A stretch of 64,000 bases of DNA from Pseudomonadales bacterium. GTDB lineage: Bacteria > Pseudomonadota > Gammaproteobacteria > Pseudomonadales > Halieaceae. Of this stretch, positions 35,979 through 44,668 are shown piece after piece. The stretch spans positions 186,001 through 250,000 of the forward strand of contig JACKNO010000003.1 in assembly GCA_024234815.1 (NCBI GenBank). The letters run 5' to 3'. The stretch's first letter is position 1; each line of letters starts with the position of its first letter. The position numbers were made by a program, and so were the translations under genes. The notes beneath the pieces were generated by a model. The model ran no database searches, was not told where the DNA came from, and was given only the letters and a program-made list of their open reading frames with translations.

Positions 35979-36360
35979 AATATTCTCCAATTTATTCAGT
36001 GTCTTACGGGCTGGCATTTGCCGCCGCGCGTTCAGCTTTACGTTTTCGTGGGCAAGGCTTCGCCCTGGGCCTGATTCTCTCCTCCTGGCCTTCCTCTGTG
36101 TTCGATGTGGCGTCTGTCTGCGGGCCCGGTCCTGGCAGGTGGCTCTTCGCAGGGAATGCACTGGTTCGCAGTGCAGGGTTTATATACTAGTCGGTATCTG
36201 CAACATGTTTAGTGTGTATACATATACAGGTCGTTTTTTCAGGCAGGCGTTACCCCCTATTCCTTTGCTGGTGCGTTGTATGGGTATAACGTTCACGAAC
36301 GGCGGCAGGGGGTGGCTATTTTGAAAATAATTTTGCGGGCCTCGACAGAGGGGGCAATGC
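35979..36360. other. Divergent promoter region between the VWA gene and the sigma factor gene
   Basis: About 380 bp without a gene. The sigma-factor side carries an AT-rich stretch and GGGTATAAC/GTTCACGAAC at about 36280-36300, which might be an ECF-type or housekeeping promoter, and GAGGGGG before the ATG at 36361 as ribosome binding site. Nothing else recognised. Confidence 0.4.
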
Positions 36361-36927
36361 ATGACCGATGAAGAGTTGTTGATGCTCTACGCCACCGGCC
36401 GGGTGCGGGCAATGGAGGATCTCTATCATCGGCACAGGGTCGGCCTGTATTCCTATATCTATAACCAGGTCAGGGATCGCACTGTCGCCGATGACATCAT
36501 GCAGGATGTCTGGTCCCGGTTGATTCTGGATACCGAGCGTATTGTTTCGATGATCGAGGACGAAGCCCTGACCTTCTCCCTGCAGTCCTACCTGTACCGC
36601 ATGGCGCGCAATCGGGGTATCGACCACTTCCGTGCCAGGGGCTGGTTGCGGGAGATGGAGGGCGGGGAGACTTACCTGGTTTCCGATACGCCGCCTCCGG
36701 AAAGTGTTTTATCCGAAGCGGATCTCTACGCCTGCCTGGAGCGGCGCATGCGTGACTTGAGAATAGAATTACACGATGCTTTCTGGCTCACGCGCGACGG
36801 GCGCATGACCTATCAACAGGCGGCCAGTGCCCTGGATGTTGCCACAGAGACGGTCAAGGATTGGGTGAGGCAGGTACTGCGCGCCATCCGGCCCTGCCGG
36901 GAGGAGTTTGATCACCATGGACACTGA
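36361..36927 (+). CDS. ECF-type RNA polymerase sigma factor
   Basis: A 188-residue sigma-70 family protein. Region 2 is at about 10-85 (ALYHRHRVGLYSYIYNQVRD-like start, VADDIMQDVWSRLIL, SYLYRMARNRGIDHFRARGW), and region 4 at about 125-180 (MTYQQAASALDVATETVKDWVRQVLRAIR, the -35 binding helix-turn-helix). No region 3. ECF factors direct RNA polymerase to stress or envelope genes under an anti-sigma factor. The next gene overlaps it by 11 bp and is the obvious candidate partner. Confidence 0.9.
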   Translation: MTDEELLMLYATGRVRAMEDLYHRHRVGLYSYIYNQVRDRTVADDIMQDVWSRLILDTERIVSMIEDEALTFSLQSYLYRMARNRGIDHFRARGWLREMEGGETYLVSDTPPPESVLSEADLYACLERRMRDLRIELHDAFWLTRDGRMTYQQAASALDVATETVKDWVRQVLRAIRPCREEFDHHGH

Positions 36928-37423
36928 TACCGAACTTCGCCTACTCGAGGAGCAGTTCCCGAAATCAAGCCAGCTGTGGAATACGGATACAGACCCCGCG
37001 CTTGACCGGAGAATTCTGGCTATTGCAGACGGGGTCGCGCCCTACTTTGCGCAGCAGCACATGCGCAAAGAGCAAGCCCGGCAATCTGAGGACCGGGACA
37101 GAGGGTCACCGCCGCCGGAGTATCGTCCGACTATGAGACATCTGCCCAAACACTTGAAATTGGGTACCAAATCCAGGGTCGAATCGAGCATTCCCTATCT
37201 CCAGAAATTCGACCGCATGGACACTCCACCCGTGGAGCAGAGCAACATTCCCCCCGCGAAACGCACGGCCACGCCTGCGGGCGCGGACAGCATGCTGGCC
37301 TTGCTGGAAGGTGCCGATCCACAAACCTGGCTTGACGGCATTGCGGCTATCGTCCGCAGGGGTGACATCGAACTGGCGATTTACCTGCTGCGGCAGTACC
37401 GCATCGTTTTCAGAGATAAGTAA
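36917..37423 (+). CDS. Unknown protein translationally coupled to the ECF sigma factor
   Basis: A 168-residue soluble protein starting at ATG 36917 inside the 3' end of the sigma gene, with GGGAGGAG at 36899-36906 as ribosome binding site. It has an acidic N-terminus (DTDTELRLLEEQFPKSSQLW), a basic Pro-rich middle and a helical C-terminus (WLDGIAAIVRRGDIELAIYLLRQYR). It lacks the HxxxCxxC zinc motif and membrane helix of the common anti-sigma families. Its position argues for a regulator of the sigma factor; nothing in the sequence proves it. Confidence 0.7.
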   Translation: MDTDTELRLLEEQFPKSSQLWNTDTDPALDRRILAIADGVAPYFAQQHMRKEQARQSEDRDRGSPPPEYRPTMRHLPKHLKLGTKSRVESSIPYLQKFDRMDTPPVEQSNIPPAKRTATPAGADSMLALLEGADPQTWLDGIAAIVRRGDIELAIYLLRQYRIVFRDK

Positions 37424-37497
37424 CCGCAGTGCAGGCGGACACGCTCCGGCATTTTGTATCGGGTGGTGACTATCGCAAACGGCTATCCGCCCTGCAC

Positions 37498-38679
37498 TCA
37501 CATGGACGGCGCATCCAACCCCGACGGCAGTTCCCCGGGAACAACAGGCAGGTGGCTGGTATCCGTCAGGCTGCGCAGAAAGGCCACCAGGTCGGCCTGC
37601 TGTTGCGCGTCCAGGTCGGGCTGGCCGATGTGCCAGTGAATCTTGATGGGCTCCCCTGGCGGGGCGCTGTTGCCGCGACCGTCGGCGTAAAACTTCACCA
37701 CGTCTTCCAGTTGCGAGAACACCCCGTTGTGCATGTAGGGCGCGGTGAGCGCCACGTTGCGCAGGCTGGGAATGCGGAAGGCGCCGCGCAGGTCGGCGCG
37801 ACCGGTGGGCTTCTGGGCGCCGGCGTCAAAAACCTTGCCCGCCGGCTCGGGCACGCCCAGGGTGGCCAGCTGCTGGTTGGAGAACAACGGCGGGATATGG
37901 CATTCGCTGCAGCGGGTTTCAAAGGAACGGAACAGGGTGAGGCCGCGCATCTCCTGTTCGGTCAAGGCGTTCTTTGCCCCGAACACGTAGTAATCGTAGC
38001 GGCTGTTGAACGACACCAGGCTGCCCTGGAAGGCCGCTAGCGCGTGGGCGGCCTGTTCGCTGAGGCTCAACGCCCGGTAGCGCTCATCGCCACCGAAGGC
38101 CTGGGCCAGCAATTCGCGGTAGCTCGATTGCGCCAGGCGGCGTTCCAGCTCGGCCGCTTGCAGATTCATTTCGTCGGCGGCGAACACCGGCACCAGGGTC
38201 TGTTCGATGAGGTCCGTGCGCCCGCCATCCCAGGACAGGAGGCGGAAGAAACCGACATTCCACAGGCTGGGCGTATTGCGCGGCAGCAGCTGCCCCCGCG
38301 CCGGTGTCACGCCTGGCGCCCTGCCCATCGCCCGCGCCTGGCCGTCGCTGAAACCCGCGGCTGGGCGATGACAATTGGCGCAGGACATGTCGCGCGCACC
38401 GGACAACAGCGGATCGAAGAACAGGTAGCGGCCGAGGTCTATCTGCCGCGGCGTATAACTGTGCGCCATGGGCGGCAGGGCGGTGCGCAGCCCACCCTGG
38501 CCGGCGAAGCTGGCAAACTGCCCGTAGAGGCTGACGAACTGGCAGCGGCCGGCCTCCTGGATAAAGCCGGCGGGGCAGGTATCACTGAGCGTGACCGCGG
38601 CCGCGCCGGGGTGAACTCCCAGCAGGGCCAACAGCGGCAGCAATACTCCCGCCAGCCGCAACCTGGCGCTGCCGCCCAT
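37498..38679 (-). CDS. Di-heme cytochrome c peroxidase/MauG-family protein, periplasmic
   Basis: A 393-residue exported protein with signal peptide (RLRLAGVLLPLLALLGVHPG). Two heme c sites, CANCH at 100-104 and CSECH at 257-261, have the spacing of bacterial di-heme peroxidases. The C-terminal half shows FRIPSLRNVALTAPYMHNGV and LEDVVKFYADG, strong CcpA/MauG family motifs. Its ATG overlaps the stop of the upstream beta-helix gene by one base (TGATG), so the two are coupled. It could reduce peroxide or oxidise a protein side chain; the coupling favours a substrate linked to the beta-helix protein. Confidence 0.9.
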   Translation of the reverse strand: MGGSARLRLAGVLLPLLALLGVHPGAAAVTLSDTCPAGFIQEAGRCQFVSLYGQFASFAGQGGLRTALPPMAHSYTPRQIDLGRYLFFDPLLSGARDMSCANCHRPAAGFSDGQARAMGRAPGVTPARGQLLPRNTPSLWNVGFFRLLSWDGGRTDLIEQTLVPVFAADEMNLQAAELERRLAQSSYRELLAQAFGGDERYRALSLSEQAAHALAAFQGSLVSFNSRYDYYVFGAKNALTEQEMRGLTLFRSFETRCSECHIPPLFSNQQLATLGVPEPAGKVFDAGAQKPTGRADLRGAFRIPSLRNVALTAPYMHNGVFSQLEDVVKFYADGRGNSAPPGEPIKIHWHIGQPDLDAQQQADLVAFLRSLTDTSHLPVVPGELPSGLDAPSM

Positions 38680-40085
38680 CAGTCGGCGGCCGCCTTTTTG
38701 GGAGTCAGGCCGAGCACGTGGCGCGCCACCGCCAGCCGGGTTTTCTCCGGCAGGTAATCCTGCGGCGGCATTTCCGGAAAGTCCGGGTTCATGCGGGTGG
38801 GCGCGACAATCCAGGCCGCCAGCGCTTCCGGCGCCCCCGCGAAATCCTGCTGTATCTTGCTGACCGGCGGGCCGATCAGGTAGCCGTTCTCGTTGTGGCA
38901 GGCCGAGCACACCGCCACCCAGGTATTGCGCCCCAGTTCCTCGTCGGACCAGGTGCGCGGCGCGATGGGCTGGGACAGACGCATGCTGGTCACCGTCGAG
39001 CGCAGCGGCCCGGTGCACAGCGCCCAGTGGTCCGCGCCAACCACCAGCAATTCGGTCTTGCTGTATATGCAGTTGCCGCCCGACCTGGGGTCGGCATCCA
39101 GCACATCCGGGCCGCGCGGCAGGCCCGCTTCCGCCAGGAAGGCTGCCACCAGCCCCACGGGTTTCTCGCCATTGCCGAACAGGACATTGGCGTGAATACG
39201 GGTATCGTTGACGGTGGGGTCCTGCTCGGGATCCAGGGCGAAATTGCCGCTGAAGGCGGTGGCCTGGTCTACCAGCAGGATGGCCGCCGAGTTGTTGCCG
39301 GAGATCTGGTTGCCCTCCAGCACCACACCATCGTAACCGGCGATGGCGATACCGATGCCCTCCGGCACCATCCCCGGCATGGAGTCACGGGGCGCGAAAT
39401 TCGCCAGGTTGTTGTCGACCACGAAATTATTGCGAATCACCGTATTGCCGGAGGCTTTGCGGGTCACGCCGGGAATAAGAAACGCGGCGATGCCGGTGGC
39501 GTTGCCGTGTACGTAGTTGCCTTCGATCAGCACATTCTCGGCCGTCTGCGACTCGATGCCCATCACGCTGCCGAAGGCCTCGTTGTACAGGATGTCCACG
39601 TCGATGCACTCGCCGCAGTAGATGGCGGCATCCCAGACACCGGAGATCCGGTTGTAAGCCACGGTACCGTTGCGCGACAACTCCGGGTTGATGGCGTATA
39701 TGCCGGTGTCGCGCACGATGTTGTAGCGCACCATGAAATTGTTCACGCCCTGCAGGTTGAGGCCGTTGGCGGTGTAGTTCTGGATCTGCAGGTTTTCCAC
39801 CGTGACACCGTCCCCGGCCACCAGCACCCCGTCCTTGAGTTTATTGTGGCCGTCCAGCACCGGGCGGACGCCGCTCACCACCACACCCTGCAAGGTGATA
39901 TTGTCCCTGTCGATATACACGGTCTCGCTGTAAACCCCGGGCATCACCCGTATGGTATCGCCGGGACTGGAGGCCTTGACCGCCGCGAGAATGCTCTGCC
40001 CCGCGTTCACCGTATGCACCGCCGCCAGTGCCGGCGGTACGCCCAGCGCAAACAGCACAGCTACCAGACAATACTTTTTAACCAT
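38679..40085 (-). CDS. Parallel beta-helix protein with C-terminal mono-heme cytochrome c domain
   Basis: A 468-residue exported protein. Signal peptide MVKKYCLVAVLFALG to about residue 22 (ALAA cleavage). Residues 25-340 are right-handed beta-helix repeats in the TIGR03805 style (NIVRDTGIYAINPELSRNGT, IEGNYVHGNATGIAAFLIPG). The C-terminal 80 residues carry one heme site, CSACH at 393, followed by a GPPVSKIQ segment. Start at 40085 is set by GGGAGGAAT just upstream. It is a paralogue of the beta-helix half of the lipoprotein at 2.5 kb, but with a different cytochrome. Confidence 0.85.
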   Translation of the reverse strand: MVKKYCLVAVLFALGVPPALAAVHTVNAGQSILAAVKASSPGDTIRVMPGVYSETVYIDRDNITLQGVVVSGVRPVLDGHNKLKDGVLVAGDGVTVENLQIQNYTANGLNLQGVNNFMVRYNIVRDTGIYAINPELSRNGTVAYNRISGVWDAAIYCGECIDVDILYNEAFGSVMGIESQTAENVLIEGNYVHGNATGIAAFLIPGVTRKASGNTVIRNNFVVDNNLANFAPRDSMPGMVPEGIGIAIAGYDGVVLEGNQISGNNSAAILLVDQATAFSGNFALDPEQDPTVNDTRIHANVLFGNGEKPVGLVAAFLAEAGLPRGPDVLDADPRSGGNCIYSKTELLVVGADHWALCTGPLRSTVTSMRLSQPIAPRTWSDEELGRNTWVAVCSACHNENGYLIGPPVSKIQQDFAGAPEALAAWIVAPTRMNPDFPEMPPQDYLPEKTRLAVARHVLGLTPKKAAAD

Positions 40086-40236
40086 TATTATTCCTCCCGC
40101 GGTGGGCTGATCGATACGCTTCCAGATTATCGCCGGAATCCCCGCAGTCCAGGCATAGCATCTGAACTGAATATTAAAGCACTCACGCAACGGGGTAGCT
40201 TTAATGGGGCAGTGCCGGCACCCCCCTGCCCCGCGC

Positions 40237-40917
40237 CTATTCAAGAAAGCTGGCGATCTCTTCAAGCGGCTTCTTGATCGTTGCCGCCCGCGGAATCATC
40301 GCGCCCTGCGCGGGGTGACCCACCACCAGCAAAATGCAGGGTCGCTCGTTGGCGGGCCGGCCCAGGATCCGGTTCAGGAATTTCATCGGGTTCGGGGTGT
40401 GGGTGAGGGTCGCCAGCCCGGCCTGGTGCAGGGCATTGATAAGAAAGCCGGTGGCGATGCCCACGGATTCCGGCACGTAGTAGTTCTTGCGCTTGTTGCC
40501 CTGCGCGTCGAAGCCGTAGCGCTCCGCGAAAATCGCTATCAGCCAGGGAGCGGTCTCAAGGAAGGGTTTGCGGGCATCCGTGCCCATCTTCTTCAGGTCG
40601 CCCAACCACTCCTGCCCACCTTTGCCGGCGTAGAATTCCTGCTCCTCTTGCTCCGCGGCGAGTCGAATCTGGCGTTTGATGGACGGCTCGCTGACACAGG
40701 CAAAATGCCAGGGCTGGTGATTGGCGCCGCTCGGGGCCGTTCCCGCCGCGCGCAGGCAGGCCTCAATGACAGCCCTGTCCACCGGTTCGTCGGTAAAGTC
40801 GCGCACCGTGTGGCGCTGCCTGATAAAGTCGTAGTATGCCCTGGCGCGCGACAGGGATTCCTGCGCGCCAAGGCGCTGGCGGTCCGGCAGGGGTATGGGG
40901 TCGTAGTGGTAGTCCAT
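40237..40917 (-). CDS. Nitroreductase-fold flavoprotein, iodotyrosine deiodinase-like
   Basis: A 226-residue FMN enzyme of the nitroreductase superfamily. RHTVRDFTDEPVD is the FMN-phosphate binding start, and GTAPSGANHQPWHFACVSEP is the second FMN motif. EEQEFYAGKGGQEWLGDLKKMG, followed by KPFLETAPWLI, is the active-site lid insertion characteristic of the iodotyrosine deiodinase branch rather than of NfsB-type enzymes. Such bacterial enzymes reductively remove halogens from halotyrosines. I start at Met 40917 (MDYHYDPIPLP); an ATG frame extends 17 codons further upstream without conserved residues. Single gene. Confidence 0.8.
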   Translation of the reverse strand: MDYHYDPIPLPDRQRLGAQESLSRARAYYDFIRQRHTVRDFTDEPVDRAVIEACLRAAGTAPSGANHQPWHFACVSEPSIKRQIRLAAEQEEQEFYAGKGGQEWLGDLKKMGTDARKPFLETAPWLIAIFAERYGFDAQGNKRKNYYVPESVGIATGFLINALHQAGLATLTHTPNPMKFLNRILGRPANERPCILLVVGHPAQGAMIPRAATIKKPLEEIASFLE

Positions 40918-41238
40918 GATCGGGTTCGGCACTCCGGTTGGGGGGCGATTCGGCGCGGGTGGAGGCATATTTGGCCCGCCTCGGCCGGTTGTTATCCTGC
41001 ACTTATTCTATTGCATTTGGCGTGCGCCTTAACTCCTTCAATTGCAACGATTATTTTCACGCGCAAGCATGGCCACAGCAGTATTCCAGCGATTCCCCGC
41101 AAGCATTCAAGCTCAAAAACTGCACTTTTCTCCGGCTTTTTATTGCCCGCACGCGGCCCAGCGGTGACCCGGTCCGGTACAAAAACTACAAAAACAGGTA
41201 AAGCCGGGTGAGCGAAGGGGGCCCACCGGCGCCCCGAC
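40918..41238. other. Intergenic region upstream of the nitroreductase gene
   Basis: About 320 bp between two minus-strand genes, including a more AT-rich centre (40990-41150). No gene, RNA or element end recognised; it should hold the nitroreductase promoter and the end of the keto-acid operon. Confidence 0.4.
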
Positions 41239-42330
41239 TCAGGACACCGCTCGCGCTGCCGTGACGGGCATCACCTGCGATGCCGATTGCTGAAAGCGGC
41301 TCTCGGCCAGTTCGTCGGCCACCGCGTGGGTGGATCGGTTCTCCGCGCCGGCGCGCTGGAAAATCTCTGTCAGGGTGTTCGCTATCCCGTCGATATGCGC
41401 TCGCATGGCCTGCTGGTCACCCGCTCCCTGCTGGTAGGCGATATCAATGATGCCGCCGGCATTCAGCACGTAATCGGGAGCGTACAGAATATTGCGCTCG
41501 TGCAGGCGCAGGCCGTGGTCCCGGCTGGCCAGCTGGTTGTTGGCCGCGCCGGCGATGACCGCGGCGCTGATATCGTCAATCGATTGGTCGTTGATCACCC
41601 CGCCCATGGCACAGGGGCTGAAGACATCCACGTCGAGGGCGTGAATGATGCCCGGCGCCACCGCCGTGGCCCCCAGTTCAAGCACCGCGCGCTCCACCAG
41701 TTCAGGGTGAATATCCGCGACGAAGAGCTCGGCGCCGGCGTCCCGCAACAGCCGCGCCAGGTGGAAACCGACGTTCCCCATGCCCTGGACCGCAACTCTC
41801 AAGCCCCGCAGGTCGTCGCTGTGCAGCCGGTGTTTCACCGCGGCCTTGAGACCGATAAAGGTGCCGTAGGCCGTCGAGGGTGAAGGGTCGCCGCCGTGTT
41901 CCGCGCCCTTGACCACACCGGAAACGAAACGGGTGCGCTCCCCGATCACCTCCATGTCCGCCACCGAGGTACCGGAATCCTCCGCCGTGATATAGGTCCC
42001 GCCGAGTTTCTCGATACAGTCACCCATGGCCAGCAGCAGTTCGCGGGATTTGTCGCGCCGCGGGTCACCCATGATAACGGCCTTGCCGCCGCCGAGCGGC
42101 AGGTCGGCCAGCGCTGATTTGTAGGTCATTCCCCGCGACAGGCGCAGCGCATCGCGCAGCGCCGCTTCCTCGTTGAGGTAGGGCCACATTCTGCAGCCGC
42201 CGAGAGCCGGCCCCCTGCTGGTATTGTGTACCGCGATAATGGCCCGCAGTCCCGAGGCCCGGTCTTCGCACATTACCACCTGCTCATGGCCGTCGAATTC
42301 GGGGTGGCTGCTTACATTCATGGATGTCAT
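41239..42330 (-). CDS. Leucine dehydrogenase-type Glu/Leu/Phe/Val dehydrogenase
   Basis: A 363-residue NAD-dependent amino-acid dehydrogenase. SRGMTYKSALADLPLGGGKA contains the catalytic lysines and glycine-rich substrate loop. LRVAVQGMGNVGFHLARLLR is the Rossmann GxGxxG. FSPCAMGGVINDQSI and the ILYAPDYVLNAGGII block are family signatures. Leucine dehydrogenase deaminates branched-chain amino acids to the keto acids consumed by the enzyme encoded upstream, so the two steps lie together. Start at 42330 follows AGGAGA with a 5-bp gap. Last gene of the bkd-like operon. Confidence 0.9.
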   Translation of the reverse strand: MTSMNVSSHPEFDGHEQVVMCEDRASGLRAIIAVHNTSRGPALGGCRMWPYLNEEAALRDALRLSRGMTYKSALADLPLGGGKAVIMGDPRRDKSRELLLAMGDCIEKLGGTYITAEDSGTSVADMEVIGERTRFVSGVVKGAEHGGDPSPSTAYGTFIGLKAAVKHRLHSDDLRGLRVAVQGMGNVGFHLARLLRDAGAELFVADIHPELVERAVLELGATAVAPGIIHALDVDVFSPCAMGGVINDQSIDDISAAVIAGAANNQLASRDHGLRLHERNILYAPDYVLNAGGIIDIAYQQGAGDQQAMRAHIDGIANTLTEIFQRAGAENRSTHAVADELAESRFQQSASQVMPVTAARAVS

Positions 42331-42387
42331 GGGGTCTCCTGTTTCGACCTGGAATTAATCTACTGACAAGCGGCGGGCTACGCGCCG

Positions 42388-43635
42388 CTAGACAAATATG
42401 GCGCCGGGGTTTTCCAGCACGCGCTTGAGCGCCTGCACCAGCTGGGCCCCGTCGTAACCGTCGACGATACGATGATCGAAGGAGGCCGACAGGTTCATCA
42501 TGGTGCGCACAACAATGGCGCCGTCCTTGACCACCGGCCGTTGCTGCATTTTGTTGACACCGATAATCGCCGTCTCGGGGGCGTTGATGATCGGCGTGGT
42601 GGCAATGCCGCCTATCGCCCCGAGACTGGTAATGGATATCGTGGAGCCACTGAGTTCCGCAACAGACGCTCGCTGCTCGCGAGCCGCCTGGGACACACGC
42701 GCGAGTTCGGCGGCGCACTGCCACAGATCAAGGCTCTCACAGTTTTTCACCACGGGTACCATCAGGCCGCCGTCGGTCATCGTCGCCACCCCCAGGTGCA
42801 CCGCGTCGAACTGCGTGACCACGCCGGCCTCGTCATCGTAGCGCGCGTTGCAATGGGGAAACTGCGGCAGCACCTTCACCAGCGCCTGCGCCAGGAACGG
42901 CAACAGGGTCAGCCGCGGCTGGCTCTCCCGCCTGTCCTCGTTGAGCATTTGCCGCAGTGCTTCGAGCTGGGTGACATCGACTTCCTCGATGTAGGAGTAG
43001 TGCGGTATATCGCGCTTGGCCTTCTGCATCTTGCCCGCGATGATCCTGCGCAAACCCGTCACCCTGACCTCGGTTCTGCCCGCGCGCGGCTGGCGCCCGC
43101 CGGGCCGCGCGGCCAACTCGCCACCGGCGGCGATGAAAGCCTCCAGGTCCGCATGGCTGATGCGCCCCCTGGGCCCGCTGCCCGGAACAGCCGCCAGGTC
43201 GATGCCCTCTTCGCGGGCGCGGCGGCGCAGGGAGGGCGAGGCCAGTACGCCGGTTGTCGCCTGTGCGGCGGCAGCCTCCGCGGCGGCGGGGTTTCCCGGC
43301 GCGGCCTTGCCGGCTGGCGCGGGCCCGGCGGCCTGCGTGCGCGACGGCGCCGGTACGTAATCCTGTGGCTGGCCGGTATCCGGCGCGCTATCGCCCGCCA
43401 ACTCGAAGCGCACGAGTTCCGCGCCTACCGCCAGCACATGCCCCGCTTCGCAGCCCAGGGCCAGCACCGTGCCGCCGATGGGCGACGTCACCTCGACGAT
43501 GGCCTTGTCAGTCTGCACATCGGCGAGTACCTGGTCCTCTTCCACCCTGTCTCCCACCCGCACATGCCAGGCGGAGATCTCCGATTCGACGATACCTTCG
43601 CCCAGGTCGGGCAGTTTGAAACTGTAAGTTGCCAT
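42388..43635 (-). CDS. bkdB: Branched-chain alpha-keto acid dehydrogenase E2 (dihydrolipoyl acyltransferase)
   Basis: A 415-residue E2 core subunit. It has one lipoyl domain (DVQTDKAIVEVTSPIGG, lipoyl-Lys in DKA near residue 44), an Ala/Pro-rich linker, a peripheral-subunit binding domain (LASPSLRRRAREEGIDLAAV), and the catalytic acyltransferase domain with SFDHRIVDGYDG near the C-terminus (His/Asp of HxxxDG). The single lipoyl domain is usual for BCKDH. It follows E1beta by 17 bp. The start codon is preceded by GGGAGGG. Confidence 0.93.
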   Translation of the reverse strand: MATYSFKLPDLGEGIVESEISAWHVRVGDRVEEDQVLADVQTDKAIVEVTSPIGGTVLALGCEAGHVLAVGAELVRFELAGDSAPDTGQPQDYVPAPSRTQAAGPAPAGKAAPGNPAAAEAAAAQATTGVLASPSLRRRAREEGIDLAAVPGSGPRGRISHADLEAFIAAGGELAARPGGRQPRAGRTEVRVTGLRRIIAGKMQKAKRDIPHYSYIEEVDVTQLEALRQMLNEDRRESQPRLTLLPFLAQALVKVLPQFPHCNARYDDEAGVVTQFDAVHLGVATMTDGGLMVPVVKNCESLDLWQCAAELARVSQAAREQRASVAELSGSTISITSLGAIGGIATTPIINAPETAIIGVNKMQQRPVVKDGAIVVRTMMNLSASFDHRIVDGYDGAQLVQALKRVLENPGAIFV

Positions 43636-43652
43636 TGCGCGCCCTCCCTGCG

Positions 43653-44663
43653 TCAGTCGAATGCCAGCGTGCGCTCGAGCGCTTCGATGATGCGGCGCTG
43701 GCTGGGGAAGTACTCCCACTCGAAGGCGTGGGGGTAGGGTGTATCCCAGCCGGTAACGCGCTCAATGGGCGCGCGCAGATGCCAGAAGCACTCCTCCTGC
43801 ACTTCGGCGATCAGCTCGGCGCCGTAGCCGCTGGTGCGGGTGGCCTCGTGGATCACCACGCAGCGCCCGGTCTTGCTGACCGATGCGGCAACCGTGTCCA
43901 GGTCCAGCGGCAGCAGGCTGCGCAGGTCGATCAGCTCGGCGTCGATGCCGCAGGCCTCCACCGCCGCCTGGGCCACGTGTACCATGGTGCCGTAGGTCAG
44001 GACCGTCACGGCACTGCCCGCGCGCAGCACATTGGCCTTGCCCAGGGGGATGCGGTAGTGCTCCTCGGGAACTTCCCCGGCGGGGTGCGAACTCCAGCCC
44101 ACCGCACCCGTGCTGCTGTCGTGGCCGTAGAACGGGCCGTTATAGATACGCTTGGGCTCGAAGAAAATAACCGGGTCGTCGTCCTCGATGGCGCTGATCA
44201 GCAGGCCCTTGGCGTCGTAGGGATTGGAGGGCATGACCGTCTTGAGGCCGCACACGTGGGTAAAAATACCCTCCGGGCTCTGCGAGTGAGTCTGGCCGCC
44301 GCGGATGCCGCCGCCGCAGGGCGCGCGCACCACCACCGGCGCCCAGAACTCGCCGCCGCTGCGGTGGCGCAAGCGCGCCAGTTCCGAGATGATCTGGTCG
44401 ATCGCCGGGTAGATGTAATCGGCAAACTGCATCTCCACCACGGGCCGCAAACCGTTCACCCCCATACCGATGGCGGCCCCGACGATACCGCCCTCGGCGA
44501 TGGGTGTGTCCAGCGCCCGGTGCGCGCCGTATTTCTCGTAGAGGCCCTCGGTACAGCGAAAAACGCCGCCAAAGAAGCCCACGTCCTCCCCCATGACGAG
44601 CACGTTGGGGTCTCTTGCCATTGTGCAATCCAGCGCGGAGTTGATCGCCTGGACCATGGTCAT
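43653..44663 (-). CDS. bkdA2: Branched-chain alpha-keto acid dehydrogenase E1 beta subunit
   Basis: A 336-residue transketolase-type pyrimidine-binding subunit. VLVMGEDVGFFGGVFRCTEG and the FADYIYPAIDQIISELARLR, APCGGGIRGGQTHSQSPEG and VMPSNPYDAKGLL blocks are typical of the BCKDH/PDH beta subunit. It forms the alpha2beta2 E1 with the gene just upstream, whose stop lies 5 bp before this start. With E2 it decarboxylates keto acids of Val, Leu and Ile to acyl-CoA. Confidence 0.94.
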   Translation of the reverse strand: MTMVQAINSALDCTMARDPNVLVMGEDVGFFGGVFRCTEGLYEKYGAHRALDTPIAEGGIVGAAIGMGVNGLRPVVEMQFADYIYPAIDQIISELARLRHRSGGEFWAPVVVRAPCGGGIRGGQTHSQSPEGIFTHVCGLKTVMPSNPYDAKGLLISAIEDDDPVIFFEPKRIYNGPFYGHDSSTGAVGWSSHPAGEVPEEHYRIPLGKANVLRAGSAVTVLTYGTMVHVAQAAVEACGIDAELIDLRSLLPLDLDTVAASVSKTGRCVVIHEATRTSGYGAELIAEVQEECFWHLRAPIERVTGWDTPYPHAFEWEYFPSQRRIIEALERTLAFD

Positions 44664-44668
44664 CGCGG

